A stretch of 64,000 nucleotides of DNA from Harmonia axyridis (taxonomy: Eukaryota > Arthropoda > Insecta > Coleoptera > Coccinellidae), in NCBI RefSeq assembly GCF_914767665.1, contig NC_059501.1, forward strand, positions 73,816,798 to 73,880,797, read 5' to 3'. Shown here one piece after another: positions 23,311 to 34,677 of this stretch. Numbering within the stretch: the stretch's first letter is position 1; every line of letters begins with the position of its first letter. The notes under the pieces were generated by a model, which saw only the letters and a program-made list of their open reading frames with translations, was not told the DNA's origin and ran no database searches. The translations under genes and the position numbers were made by a program.

Positions 23311-26282
23311 GCTTATTTTACGTCAGCGCTTCCTAATGTTACTCCAGGACGAGAGTAAATTATAAAAGAATTTCGATTTAGGTGTGTAGATTTGAGTTTA
23401 GATTGTTTAGAGTGTTTAGACTAACCTGTCTCTATTTCTCCAAATTTGTATTTTGCTGCAGGATCACCGCCGGAAGTAAATTTCATAATGCCACCCTGCG
23501 TTCATTAAGGATATTCAATTTACGCCGAAAGTCGAGGAATGCAATCCCGTAAGGATTATAATCAAAAAGCTGGAGCGTATTACGTGGACTGAATGTTCTG
23601 AACACGATACTCGAAAGCCAATTTACTTGTAGCGATCAATTTTTTCCATGCTCACGAAAGGTTACATCAAACTCTGAGCAAAATTCGCATATTTTCCTCA
23701 ATTACCTCTATCAGTTTAATCGATTTCTGGATGAGTTGTTATGCAGGCATTTCCGTTTTCATTAGGGATTAACCTGTCGAGACTAAGCTGAAATTGGTTG
23801 TGCTTCTCCCTCTCTTTCATCTCTGTTGATAGCAGAGTGGTGACGGTCTTGTTGTGGGTTTAGTGGACCTCTGTTTCTGGAATACTGGAAATTCTCCAAA
23901 AGGTTAGCGTTTTCCCGTTATATCCCTAATTCTCTCTTTACATATCAATTAAATATTCCAGCAGCACGTGTTGCACGATTTATCTATCCATTGAGTCCAG
24001 ATTCATTTATATAACGAAGGGTCTGTTTCACCACTTGCTGATAAAGTCTCGGATAAGCTATTCCATAACTCATGCAAGATGCAACAGTTATCTTTGAAAA
24101 TGACGTTGCACATGTCTTGGAAAAGTTAGACCAGCCAGTGAGCTCTCGAGTTAGCTCTTATAGTTATAAGTGGCGATTACATTTTTATCCAGCAGATAAC
24201 CCCATTTTCTTCATGAGTCCATGACAGGCGCCATTGTCTTTTGTCATTTTGTCAGTGTATCTTCGAGATATTTCTTGAACTGTTTTTAGTACAACAGCGA
24301 TTTTAGTATACTTGGACCTCTTTGAGTTTTCATGAGATGAATTTGAAGATTTTCTAGCATGTAAATTACGTCTACGTAACCGTCGTGAAATAGGAACTCG
24401 AAATAACCATTTTGTTGTTGGAGACAATGAAGTGTTTCTGTCTGGGTCTGGGTTTCTACTTACAAAGTTCACAGCTAATCATTTCGAAATTTTGATTCCT
24501 CAACAATTGCATAGATTTGTTTTTGGGAAGAACTAACTAACTATAATTCAATTTACATTTACACTTCATATTAATCAGACTCATTAACTCAGACTCGATA
24601 GAATACAAAGGTTAGGTTAGGGTATTGGAGATCCTTTCAGATCCAACAACTCTCCATTTTGTGATAGATGATTAGCCCATGAGGCTATTCTCAGACTTTC
24701 CGGGAAAGGTGATCGCAAAAGGGGAATTACAAATCAGAGAGTTTGGTCCTTTCTGACCAATTACATACCCAGTGGCGAGATGATAAATAAAAACTAGCAT
24801 CGACAAAACCTTCAATCTAAATCTAATTCTCATACTTGGAACTCGAAATGTATGATATAACTAGTTTAAACCGAGGTTTGAACTCTCAAATTGTTTATCG
24901 AATTCATTTCTTAAAGATTCTTCTAATAATTAATCAATTTTCATCTACATCTGACGAAGGTAATTAATATCTTAACTCCAGAATCCTTTACCGAAGTTTC
25001 TTCACTAGGTTTGATGTCTGTTTCATCACTTGCTGATAAAATCCCGGATATGAATCCAGTGGATAACATATCTGTTGGAAAAATTTGTCAGATTTGTCAA
25101 TTTTTTCCATTGCATCACCACATCTGATTATTGAATGAAAGGCCAGTTTGGTAACTGTCGAAATATACGAAAAAATGTGCTGTCTTTGCATTGATTCCCA
25201 ATAACCTGGATTTTTGTATGAGGCTTAAATAGTTTAAATTCATAATTAAAAATGCTGTGGCAAAAGTCTCTATTGATTCTTTTTTTGCGTTGTTTTTTTA
25301 TCAGAGGTTAGAGTTACCCGTGGAGGTGAAATAAAGTTTTTAAATCGTAAGAATTAAACAAATGTACTCAATGGATGCGTACCTTACTGGATGGAAATTC
25401 AAAATAGATAAAATAAAACAAAGTAATTTCCACTAATCTTTTATGTTTTCAACAATTGTCGAAATGTAACCAAAGTGCCTTGTGGTTTGAGACAATTGTT
25501 GGCTCAATCTGTGAACATTTTCATACATCGTGTAACAGCCGTTCATACATTGTACCAAATCATTGAATAGAAAACATATATTATTTTTGAAACTGAATAC
25601 TTGGACTTACGTCCTCCTACTACTGGTAGTTTCGTTTTATGTTTTTTATCTATCACAAGCAAGACGTAAAGTTCACGCTCTCATAAGTTTATTGTAGAAA
25701 TTAACCAAAATATTAGCGGATAAAACGAGTCAAGGTCGTCTAGAGAATATGAAACTAATGTTAATGACTGATAACACCGTTTTGAGTAAATGAACCAATT
25801 TAACCCTTGATTTGAGTCCTTAATTATTGTTTTTATGTTATAATAATATAATAAATCGCTTTATCATTTCATGATGTTCATAATAGTTAATTTTCGATTT
25901 CTGAGCAGGGTATGCTCTGAAATGATGAAGTTTGACACACTAATGACGAAATCATCCTCAAATTTAATTTTGACCGGCCAGCCGTAAAAACGATAATTCT
26001 CAAACAAATACCTATATCTAAAAACTTGAAATTTCAAATATAGGTTTGGATCTCGAATGCCTCAGTTGAGTTTATCAATGGACAAAATCCGACTATGAGT
26101 TCTGTAACTATGTCCGTTCGAAATTTTGTTTTCCTTATTATTTTGATAATTTCCTGATAATATCACTGAATCACAATGTCTGATTCAAATATACTCCCTT
26201 CAAAGTAACCCTATCGCTCTGTATCATAAGGCTGTTATATATCACACTTGATGAAATTTACTGAATTGTGTGTTTTGATGTA
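23311..26282. other. No gene recognised; weak paired motif on minus strand
   Basis: Two minus-strand segments about 1 kb apart resemble each other: near 24030-24090 (AYPRLYQQVVKQTLRYI) and 24985-25070 (SYPGFYQQVMKQTSNLV). Each sits in a short open frame (67 codons at 24988-25191). They may be duplicated exons or gene scraps of one unknown family. A 95-codon minus frame at 24185-24472 is arginine/serine-rich with no domain. Otherwise AT-rich. Confidence 0.3.
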
Positions 26283-26333
26283 AATCATTTCACTTATCAG
26301 TCTGACTACAACACAATGATAAGTGAAATGATT
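26283..26333. repeat. 17-bp perfect inverted repeat
   Basis: Arms AATCATTTCACTTATCA (26283-26299) and its exact complement (26317-26333) around a 17-nt loop. It lies about 450 bp upstream of the first GDAP2 coding exon. Could be a small hairpin or a MITE core. Confidence 0.75.
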
Positions 26334-26787
26334 CACAAATTGAAAACTAATTTTCGGGCGTCATTGTAAGGGGACTGTAACTAAGCAGGGGGCACTTTTT
26401 TTTGACAAGGAATCGCCCCCTAAATTTTTTCGCAACTATTCATTTACACCCTGTATAACAAAATGTGATCAATATGTTAGAATTAATCATAACTTAACTG
26501 TTATTATCTCCATGAAATAATGAATATAGTGGAAATGATAGCGAATATCAACTATGATAATGATAAACTGGCCAATGAATGTGTCATAAATTCATAATGG
26601 AAAAAGCTTCTATAACTTCGCGATATGTATATGTATAATTTATCTTAAAAAATTCAGTGAATGAACTCCAGCTAATGACTTGAATATTTATTCCAAAGTT
26701 GCAATACCTACTTGTCATGACTATTCGAAATTTCCAGCCATTAATAACAATATCAATTTTTTTCAGGGGAAATTGATGAGGATCAAA

Positions 26788-26966
26788 ATGAACCAAGAGC
26801 CCCTTGGGGTGGCTTCGGACGTAGTACTTCCACAGCAACTCACGAGATGGAGCAACACACAACCACCTCACTTCCTAACAGATTATAGTTCCTCCGGTGA
26901 ACAACCAGCTCATAATAAGCCTCCCTTCCTACTAGATCATCAGATAAATCAGAAAATTATTTTATG
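26788..26966 (+). CDS. GDAP2: GDAP2, coding exon 1 (N-terminus)
   Basis: GDAP2 proteins have an N-terminal macro domain (ADP-ribose-type fold) and a C-terminal CRAL-TRIO domain. This exon starts after an acceptor (TTTTTTCAG, exon from 26767), so a 5' non-coding exon exists upstream. I start at the ATG at 26788 (A at -3). An in-frame ATG at 26776 has a poorer context. The reading PLGVASDVV, then LPQQLTRW, parallels the 'PLG...LPxW' start of the family. The end KPPFLLDHQINQKIILW leads into the macro domain. The donor is GTGAGT at 26967, with codon TG|G split. Only 11 bp into the intron lies the tail of a LINE. Confidence 0.9.
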
Positions 26967-26977
26967 GTGAGTAGAAT

Positions 26978-27290
26978 CAATAACAATAACAATAACAATA
27001 GCTTTATTTCCTGAATCCTGTACACAAATATACAAAGAAATGGAAAACCGTCAATATCAGAAAAATAAATCAAACTATATCCTAGAATTTACACCACAAT
27101 AATTCAAAAATTCCGAAATAGAATAAGGTTCCACATTGATAATCAAGTCTGTGAGATTTTTCTTGAATTTTCGAATATCAACTATGTCTAATACATTTTT
27201 GGGTAGATTATTATAAAATTTAACACACATATACTTGGTACCTTTTTCAGTTAATGACCGACTGATATTCTTGATAAAAGGCGGAAGAAA
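26978..27290 (-). pseudogene. 3' end of a jockey-like LINE with (GTTATT)n tail
   Basis: On minus, a frame with YMCVKFYNNLPKNVLDIVDI and RKFKKNLTDLI is the 'FYN.LP..+.....+FKk.L' C-terminus of insect LINE ORF2. A 3' UTR, AATAAAGC and a (GTTATT)n tail at 27000-26978 follow. The tail ends 11 bp from the GDAP2 exon-1 donor. Antisense to GDAP2. Confidence 0.8.
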
Positions 27291-27569
27291 TCATTTGCCG
27301 ATGCGACTTCGTTTCCGAATTACTGGACTTCAAAGTTTCTGTATGTGACCAATTTGGTTTCATAAATTACAGTAGGTCTAGAAATGAATGAGTGAGTTGA
27401 CTGCCACCTGGTGACTCAATGTAATTTGTTTATCAACTTGTATTTGTTGGTTCAATTTTTTTGTTGAACGTTCAGTTCAATTTTCTTACGAATAATATGC
27501 AGATATTATTTTGATGTAAGATTTTTTTTGTAATGGCAACGTATCAAAAAATTGTCGGGATCCAATAGG

Positions 27570-28120
27570 CAAGAAGAACATAGCCTATTCAGTCTACGTT
27601 TCTGGCCACTCGAGAATTAAAGGGAATTAAGAGGCCAACACACTTGCCAGAAAAGGAGTACAAACTCTTTTCATCGGTCCAGAACCTTTTTGTGACGTAA
27701 ACGAATGTACCTACAAGAAAGAGTTTCAGGAAAATGAAAAAACCCAAAGAGATACACTTCGGTGGAATCTTCCTGGTTTGGATTATTCTAAGAAGTTCAT
27801 TTGAATCATTAACACTGCGAGATTCAAGATGTATCTGTATCTTAGCAAGAATATACTACACCTCATGTCTGGATTTCTCACAGGGCATTATTGCCTTAGG
27901 AAACACCTCATAAGAAGGGGCTAGCAGAAAATGATGAGTGCAGATTCTGTGGGGTGGAGGAAGAAACTCCGGATCACCTGGTAACGAAATGCCTCGCCAT
28001 CACTAGCCAACGCCAAATCTGCTTTGAAGAAGAAACTTGAAGTAGTGAGGAATTAGCCTCCTTGAAGCCATCCCACATACTGGAGTCATCAGAACTCTGA
28101 AACTGGAAGGCGAGCTGTAG
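27570..28120 (+). pseudogene. LINE RNase H / CCHC-like fragment (second copy)
   Basis: Plus frames read SVYVSGHSRIKGN, EANTLARKGVQTLF and later LTGHYCLRKHLIRRG. Then comes a frame with CRFCGVEEETPDHLVTKCL, the same order as the minus-strand element at 15180-16120. In-frame stops (for example after RIKGN) and shifts show it is dead. It lies in GDAP2 intron 1. Confidence 0.85.
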
Positions 28121-28562
28121 ATCACATTATGAAAAGAATAGCTCTGGTGGGGGGCATAATGGACCATTAGGTCGCAGTGAAATGGAACCTTGGTCTTGTC
28201 GGGATCACAACAGGAGATTCCCTCATAGACACCAACCATCAAAAAGAAATGATGAAGAACACCCTGCATCTCGCTCATGTTTCGAAAACAAGGAACTGAT
28301 ATGTTTGTCCAGACTCCAGTTTATGATGAAACACCCTATATAATATTGACGCTGTTTTCCTCACTTTATTTAGATTCTGTTGACAAAACAAAGTTGGAAC
28401 AAACTTTCTTCTGGGTGCAATACTTCTTATATCGCTGAATACACGTACTAACGAGTTTTTCATTGACATTTTCATCTCCACCTTATTTGTTGAGATCCTA
28501 TGAATATTTAAAATCGTCATATTCAATCTTCTATAAAAATTACTCATTGTTTTCTTCTTCAG

Positions 28563-28705
28563 GAATGGCGACATATCTGCGTTACAAGTGGATGCTATCG
28601 TAAATTCGACAAATGAATCAATGACAGAAAGCAACCCTATAAGTGACAGGATATATCAAAGAGCTGGATCCGATCTTAAGGAAGAAATCAATGTAGATAT
28701 TCGAG
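28563..28705 (+). CDS. GDAP2: GDAP2, coding exon 2 (macro domain, first half)
   Basis: Acceptor TTCTTCAG/G completes the split Trp codon. The exon reads NGDISALQVDAIVNSTNESM, then TESNPISDRIYQRAGSDLKE. This carries the macro-domain hallmarks: a 'GDIs.L.vDAIVN.tN' start with the aspartate and asparagines that line the ADP-ribose pocket, and the 'I...AG.dL..E' helix. GDAP2 keeps the fold, although its ligand activity is poorly established. The donor GTGAGT at 28706 leaves one base (phase 1). 143 nt. Confidence 0.95.
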
Positions 28706-29072
28706 GTGAGTCCGAAATACGTATTCATTAATGAATATTAAGGTGCAGACAGATGCGTTCTTTACCCATTTGTAAACCATGCATCTGTAATAAGCAGTAG
28801 GAAAATATTGTTTGTACTTATTCATTGAAATTTTGCTTAAATGAATGAGCTATATTTCTCATTTAGTTAAAGTGGATAGATAAATAACTATTCTACCATG
28901 AATTGCAGGGGTATATCTCATGTGCCCCTCCACTCCTCTAAATATGCGTTATTACATGATCTGAGTTTCCAAAATTAGTTTTTGGAACATATCTTGTGTC
29001 TCGATTCCTTATTAAGGTCAATATCATATCCATTTCCACTAGAATGTTGTAGCATGCAGAATGTACTAGCAG
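28706..29072. other. GDAP2 intron 2, proximal part
   Basis: AT-rich intronic DNA with no additional feature seen up to the minisatellite at 29073. Confidence 0.5.
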
Positions 29073-29257
29073 TTGATCTAATGACTCCGTGGATCTACTA
29101 GCTGTTTGATCTACCGACTCAATGGATCTACCTGCTATTGATCTACCGACTCAGTGGATCTACCTGCTATTGATCTACTGACTCTGTGGATCTACCTGTT
29201 ATCGACCTAGTGAATCTTACTGCTCTTGATCTAATGATTCTGTGGATCTTCCAGCTA
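29073..29257. repeat. 32-bp minisatellite, about 6 units
   Basis: Units start at 29073, 29106, 29138, 29170, 29202 and 29226. The consensus runs TTGATCTACCGACTC then a/tgTGGATCTACCTGCTA (32 bp). Each unit is itself two half-repeats beginning GATCTAC. The fifth unit is shortened to 24 bp. It lies in GDAP2 intron 2. Confidence 0.9.
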
Positions 29258-29479
29258 GCAAATAGGTAGATCTAAGTATGTGAAATATTGTGAAACCAAT
29301 TTTTAAATCCGAAAAAAAATTTTACCAAAAAATTAAACCGCTTCATTGATTTCATCAATATGTTGAGGCTTAGAATCAATCAGTCAGTTTCTAGGAAATT
29401 TTAAGTTTTTGTCTGAAAACCCCTTCGCAGTCAGGAAGGGAATTTCTACTGAGAATGAAATGTAATTACTGATGAGCAA

Positions 29480-29930
29480 TATTTATCAGGAAGTAGAGAA
29501 GGGCTACTACTTGTATATTTATACATTTTAAAAAGCCTTTGATACCGTTGATCACTGCAAGCTTCTGGAATCTTTGGAGAGAATCTGATTTGCTAACTAT
29601 TTATCTGAAGGAAACAAGACAGATTGTGGAAATTGACAATATTGTCTACTGTTGGGTGTTCACAGGGTACTGTGCTGAGGCCCCTGTTATTTTGCGAGTA
29701 TACAAGTATAATGAAATTTGCTGCTAACACAGCTGTTTTATATAGAAGCACTACCTTGGTGTCTCTGAAAATATTGATTGAGTATAATTTCATTACTATA
29801 TTGGATTTTTTCAACAAGGAATTACTTACATTCAATAAAAAAAACAATTTTATGCTTTCCTTACCTAAACCCTCTACCAGGAAAAATTTAGTTTGTGTCA
29901 GAATACTACTATCTTCGAAAGAGGATTGAA
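29480..29930 (+). pseudogene. LINE reverse transcriptase fragment
   Basis: Plus-strand pieces in RT order: 'KAFDTVDHCKLLESLERI'-type sequence at 29530-29590, CSQGTVLRPLLF at 29655-29690 (usually 'sQGTvLGPlLF'), then KFAANTAVLYRS at 29715-29750. The catalytic 'F(A/Y)ADD' is degraded to AAN. NKKNNFMLSLPKPSTRKNL follows. At least three frameshifts. Catalytically dead. In GDAP2 intron 2. Confidence 0.85.
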
Positions 29931-30179
29931 AACAAAAATAATCCAATCAACGAAGATTCCGCCAGAATACACATATCGTCAAAAGTCTTGGCTCCCCTAT
30001 CAACTTCCAACTTTTGAATGTGACATGACAATTTTTTGTGTGTGAAATCTTCACTATCTAATCACTTGAATGAAAACAATAAACCAGCAAAAAATGTTTA
30101 TTGCTCGGAAGAACATAAATGTATTTGAAGTTAATCAGTTTTCAGCGAATAACGAGAGTTGTAATATTGAGAATATTCT

Positions 30180-31194
30180 GTGGAAAATTCCAGGACATCC
30201 AATCTCTCAGTTTGACCTGGCAGAAATAGTAGCCCTACATCAAGAAGCTTTGTTGAACCACCAGATTGCGCCACGTTTGAACATTCCTTGGACTTCAGTA
30301 AGGCGCATAGAAGCCCTCTTCCTGGAAACCAGCAGAGTTGCCGGATACCCGTGCCTGGTCAAACCAGAGTAACATCTGCAAGGACAGACCTGAAGACCAT
30401 TATATATTTAACTCGGAGGAATCGAACGGTATGTTTGAGGACCTATAGACGGGTAGTTTCAACCAGTACCATAAGGAGACGGTTGCTTTCCTCAAATTAA
30501 GAGGCAAGAAGACCTTCCAGAGTATCTCGGTTATCACCTGGACATAGAGCTACCCGTCGGCAATGGGCAGAACACCACCAAGACTGGCTTTTACCACAAT
30601 GGCGCAACGTACTTCTTTCGGACGAGTCACGATTTGGTTTACAGAGTGATAGTGGATGAGAAAGGGTTTGGAGAGGTCTAGGCAGAACAAAGCGACTCAA
30701 TTTCGGCCAGGAAGTTGTGATATTTCAAGGCGGATCAATAATGTGCTGGGAGGGTATAATATTCGGTCGCCATACCCCTCATATTATTATCTTTGAACGA
30801 ACAATGACTGGTCCCATCTACGTTGAAGACATCATTGAACCAATCATTGTTTCTCTGCTCAACAAACTTGGGGATAAATTCATTTATCAGGATGATAACG
30901 CACCACCACACTGTACGAGAAAGGTTCAAAGCATTCTTCAAGAGGATAACATCCAGAGAATGAACTGGCCATCAAAAGTCACCAGACATGAATCCAATTG
31001 AGCACATATGGGATTACTTAGGGGGAGCAATATGCAATTGCCAAAACCCACCTTCATCTTTTCAGGAATTGATTTTAGCCCTTCAGAAATAATGGAACGA
31101 TATGCCTGTAAATTTCATTAACGAATTGATTTGTGTGATGCCTAGGCATATTGGACAGTTGATTGAAAGAAGAGGTGGTAATACGGATTATTGA
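30180..31194 (+). pseudogene. Tc1-like transposase pseudogene
   Basis: Frames in order: HPISQFDLAEIVALHQEALL (N-terminal helix-turn-helix), VPGQTRVTSARTDLK and STSTIRRRLLSSN (second DNA-binding helix set). A region equivalent to 'LSDESRFGL' lies near 30615-30645, IIFGRHTPHIIIFE near 30765, and YQDDNAPPHCTRKVQ near 30890 (second aspartate). WPSKSPDMNPIEHIWDYLG-type sequence is split by a shift at 30975-31020 (third acidic position). Multiple frameshifts and stops. TIRs not identified. In GDAP2 intron 2. Confidence 0.88.
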
Positions 31195-31646
31195 ATTTGG
31201 ATTCAGTTGTGGAATAACTATAATCAATAAAAAATCAAAAATCGATCGAACTTTGGATTTTTTCTCATCTTTCCAATTTTGTGTCATCCTGCATAAAGCA
31301 AAGAGTAACAAAGAAAGATTTTCTATAGAATATTTTGCGATTGAGTGATTGAAATAGAGATTCATTTCATTTCCAGAACATAGGTTATTTATTTCTTGAG
31401 AAACCTTGGGAGACCAAGACTTTTAACGATGTATGCATTCATAAATACCAGTGGGTTTACATATTTGTTCTACAGTACAGAGGCTCAGTGTTATAATATA
31501 ATGGGTCATAACTAAACGAGTTTTTACTCTTGTTATACAATAGAGAATGGAGTACCTCAATGCTATTCCCCTTAACCTTCCCCAAACCCGAGAACCTATC
31601 CAAATACCAGTTTTAACGTGTTTGAAAATGGCCATTTTTTTTCCAG

Positions 31647-31779
31647 AATGTAGGACAGGGGAAGCAATAGTAACACGAGGACACGCACTGCCAGCGAGGT
31701 ACATAATTCATACGGTGGGACCCAAGTACAACATTAAATATCAATCAGCGTCCGAAAACACGTTACATTGCTGTTACAG
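31647..31779 (+). CDS. GDAP2: GDAP2, coding exon 3 (macro domain, middle)
   Basis: The acceptor TTTTTTTTCCAG joins phase 1 to read ECRTGEAIVTRGHALPARYI, then IHTVGPKYNIKYQSASENTL. The glycine-rich 'tGEA..T.G..L.ar+iIHtVGPkY' is the macro-domain core, where the family binds the diphosphate. Donor CAG|GTAGGT at 31780, phase 2. 133 nt. The following intron runs 13.3 kb to 45095 and hosts two nested genes. Confidence 0.95.
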
Positions 31780-32671
31780 GTAGGTTGGCTGTTTTGTTGC
31801 CGGGTTAACGAGAGTTTGTCCGCACAGACTGTCGAGTCCATGTGTGTCATTAGGTAAAGAAGTGAATACATGACAGGTTTAGCATGATGGGAGCAATTTA
31901 TTCATGGAAAATTCGAAGATTGAGGTGAATTCTTCGGATCGGTCAGTAATTGGTTCATTTTCGGGAAGAAATGATGATTATTATTTCAGCCAGCGTGGTG
32001 AATGAAGATGGGAAATCGATTCAGTATGTCGGAAGGATAATTTTCTAATCGATTTGTCCATATAGTAATTCTTTTCTAAAGGATTCGAAGAATGAACAGA
32101 GTTGTGTATTAACATAAAAAACAAAAATTATTTTGTGGCTCTAGGTATGTGATGCATGCTTGAAATTACCATTATATATTCAAATGCAAATATTGTACAC
32201 AAGTACCAAAAATATTAACTATTTTGAAATGAAAACACAAATAAAACATAACAAAATATAAAAAATATAGGTTCTCATTATTGGGAAACCTCTAAGAACT
32301 GGATCTAAGTCAAGTCACATGAGGCATCTTGTAGATTTTTTACCTAATCTAATGCAGGTTTTTGTAACGGTCAGGGTAGCTCTGCAAAATTGTCTTTAAA
32401 CAGAAGCTGAAGATGCGTGCTTTGAAAAGAATGTTTGTCCATTTTAGCCAAGTTTTGGTGCTCATCCACCATTCTAAACTATCTTCAATATTGTCAGCAC
32501 GTGGTTCAGTCAGGAATTTGTCTATTTCATAACGCCAAGCAATTTCATTTGCTCGATTTACAGGAGATTAATTAAATAAACTTAGGAGAATGATGTAAAG
32601 CTGAGTGTACTTATCTTTTGAAGATGATTATTTTGTCTGAGCGCCCACGAGCTTGCAGAAATATATGCCAT
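31780..32671. other. GDAP2 intron 3, proximal part
   Basis: No gene or recognisable repeat in this stretch except the target-site copy TATGCCAT at 32664-32671 that flanks the next element. Confidence 0.5.
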
Positions 32672-32832
32672 GCGATTCGTGCCTATCAAGCTCAAGTAAT
32701 ATCAAGTAGCTTGATATCAAGTCAAGCGGTAAATATCTCAAATCAAGTCAAGGCTCAAGTTATTTGTCTTGAGCTTGATTTTCAAGTCAAATAGTTGGTT
32801 AAGATATCAAGCTATTTGACTTCATGAATCTC
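32672..32832. mobile_element. 161-bp hAT-like MITE rich in CAAGTC/CTTGA words
   Basis: Flanks TATGCCAT (32664-32671) and TATGCCCT (32833-32840) match at 7 of 8 bases. Ends GCGATTCGTG and, inverted, GAGATTCATG. The interior is a chain of AAGCTCAAGT, ATCAAGTAGCTTGAT and TCAAGTCAAG words in both orientations. Same architecture as 62903-63112. Non-coding; in GDAP2 intron 3. Confidence 0.65.
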
Positions 32833-32989
32833 TATGCCCTATACTTTTCCAGTTTCCAGGTTCTTCCGTTTGAAAGTTTTAAAAGAGCCATCGGCTCGAA
32901 GGAAGAGCGCTCAAAAAGTTATCTAAAAAACGTAAAATGAACGGTTCACAAATATAAATGAATAAATTAGAGAGAGATTTATATGTTAC

Positions 32990-33260
32990 TTTTTCACCAT
33001 CTCTTTGGATCATGTTATATAATGCGCTACAGCTCTCTTCGTCATCTCTGCTTGATTTAGTATTTGGCGAGTTGTTCTCGTTTTTTTTTGTGTTTGGTCC
33101 CGAGATCGCTGGTGGACTCATCGGTTAGACACACCTTCTCACACCATCGTGGAGAAGTGACTCTGTTGCAACGCGACAACCGCCGGAGCCGAAGTAGTGT
33201 GGCGCGTACAGCCAAAGCGTCATCTGTGAACAGAGAGAGTCACTACAAGTACCTCATCAC
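32990..33260 (-). promoter_or_regulatory. CpG-rich block with possible minus-strand first exon
   Basis: 33100-33250 is markedly GC/CpG-richer than the flanking DNA. On minus it leads into an ATG at 33121 and 44 clean codons (MSPPAISGPNTKKNENNSPN ... ALYNMIQRDGEK). A possible donor GTAACA follows at 32989. The combination looks like a promoter plus first coding exon of an antisense gene inside GDAP2 intron 3. No downstream exon is recognised, so it may be a regulatory island or an old repeat instead. Confidence 0.3.
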
Positions 33261-33264
33261 ATGA

Positions 33265-34025
33265 TGCTGAATTTCAGTGAATCAGGTGTTTCTTCTCGGT
33301 AATTTCTTCAAAGTAAACTATATTTTTCAAGTCTCCCTATGAAAATAATAATCAAAGATTTGCTCGATGAAGGCCAAACGTTTTTATTTGTTACCTGTCG
33401 AAAGATCGATGAAGGAATTGCGCATCAAACTACTTGACAACCCACCCAGCTCATTCTCCAGATCTGGCACCCAGTGTTTACTGGCTTTTTGCAGATCTCA
33501 AAAGAATGATATCGTTGAATTTTTCTCGAAAATTTGTTCCTCAAACCGTTCAAGATCGTTATTTCTAAACTTGGACATATTTCTGAACTGATTCTAACTA
33601 ATCGAATTGTCCCGCAATTCTACTGAAGTTCTTTAAATAAAATAGAATATGAAAAGGATCAGCTTTTAACATTTTCCGAAATTCATAAGGTTAATTGTTG
33701 TATGCTAAATTTTATCAGAGTTCAAACATATTTTATATAATGTATGAATCCCTCCTCATCCTCAAGCATTATGCACTCAATATATCAGAACCTAAAATAT
33801 CAGCTACAATTATTCTCCTTATCATTAGTTAAGCCCATAATTCAATGAATTCATCAACACAGAACAGTATAATGAATCGTCTCTTCAATTTGACGTTATT
33901 GACATTTCACGTTCCCTCAAAAAGTCAATCGTTTATTCATTTCCCTAAATTCAATAATTGTTTTTCGGAAGTTGATAGAATCAGGTTAAAATTATGGAAT
34001 TGCTCAGAACTACGAATCACATGTT
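33265..34025. other. Upstream region of the 205-codon gene
   Basis: Short frames only; no TATA box or exon can be singled out. It presumably holds the promoter of the gene starting at 34026. Confidence 0.3.
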
Positions 34026-34643
34026 ATGAAACGAAATAAATCTAAAATCAATCAAATGACTGACAAGAAAGAAACTCGTTCAATCTTGTTAGAAGGTAGA
34101 GAAAAAGAGAAGAAAGAAGATCATTCGATTTCGACTGACGGTAAAGAGCATAGAAGAAAACGTTCTAAAGAGGGAAAAGCGAAATCTAAAAGCAAACCAA
34201 AAAGAGGCGAAAATACAACAACCTCGAAATCGTCTGCGAAATGTACGAACACTGAGCAAAATCCAACTTTCATAAAAAGTACTTCGGCAAATCCCACAAA
34301 GACTGCTCAAAGCACTGCGAAGAACATTGCGAAGAAGAAATCCAAGAAATTACGTTCTAAGAGTACTGAAGTCGTGAAGAAGACCCATAGACGTTGTAGT
34401 CTAGAAGACCCAATATTTAGTGGTGAAGGTATGACATTGTGTGATCCGAAGAATTGGGGGAACGCCATTTCTATCAGCAAAGCCATAAAGAAATCGCCAA
34501 TTCTTCAAACCCAAATTAACATGCCACCAGGTTATTACAGGAACCTTGCCAATCAAATTGAAATATCGGAGAGCAAAAAAGAGAGAAGCATTAAATATCT
34601 CAATATGGCAGTAATGGAAATGAGAGCTCATCAAGACTTTTGA
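34026..34643 (+). CDS. Nested gene: 205-aa lysine/serine-rich protein of unknown function
   Basis: Single open frame of 205 codons from ATG (G at -3) to TGA, with AATAAA 28 bp past the stop. I do not recognise the family. Residues 1-125 are extremely basic and low complexity (KKK, KSKSKPKRG, STAKNIAKKKSKKLRSK), with candidate nuclear-localisation clusters. Residues 125-205 look folded (DPIFSGEGMTLCDPKNWGNA, then a helix rich in Ile/Lys to MEMRAHQDF). No signal peptide or membrane segment. It may be mono-exonic, or a 5' exon may be missing. It lies in GDAP2 intron 3, same strand. A chromatin- or sperm-associated role is only a guess from composition. Confidence 0.6.
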   Translation: MKRNKSKINQMTDKKETRSILLEGREKEKKEDHSISTDGKEHRRKRSKEGKAKSKSKPKRGENTTTSKSSAKCTNTEQNPTFIKSTSANPTKTAQSTAKNIAKKKSKKLRSKSTEVVKKTHRRCSLEDPIFSGEGMTLCDPKNWGNAISISKAIKKSPILQTQINMPPGYYRNLANQIEISESKKERSIKYLNMAVMEMRAHQDF

Positions 34644-34671
34644 GAAATTGAGGCAATGTCGACCTTATCAC

Positions 34672-34677
34672 AATAAA
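34672..34677 (+). terminator. Poly(A) signal AATAAA of the 205-codon gene
   Basis: Canonical hexamer 28 bp downstream of the TGA at 34641-34643, on the coding strand. Confidence 0.6.

Noticed and set aside
24610..24624. GTTAGGTTAGGG resembling the insect telomere repeat TTAGG
   Set aside because: Only two units; GGTTAGGTTAGG strings are common in insect genomes and another lies near 59308. Not an interstitial telomere.
23311..26282. A named gene on the minus strand at 24185-24472
   Set aside because: Arg/Ser-rich 95-codon frame without domain, splice or poly(A) support.
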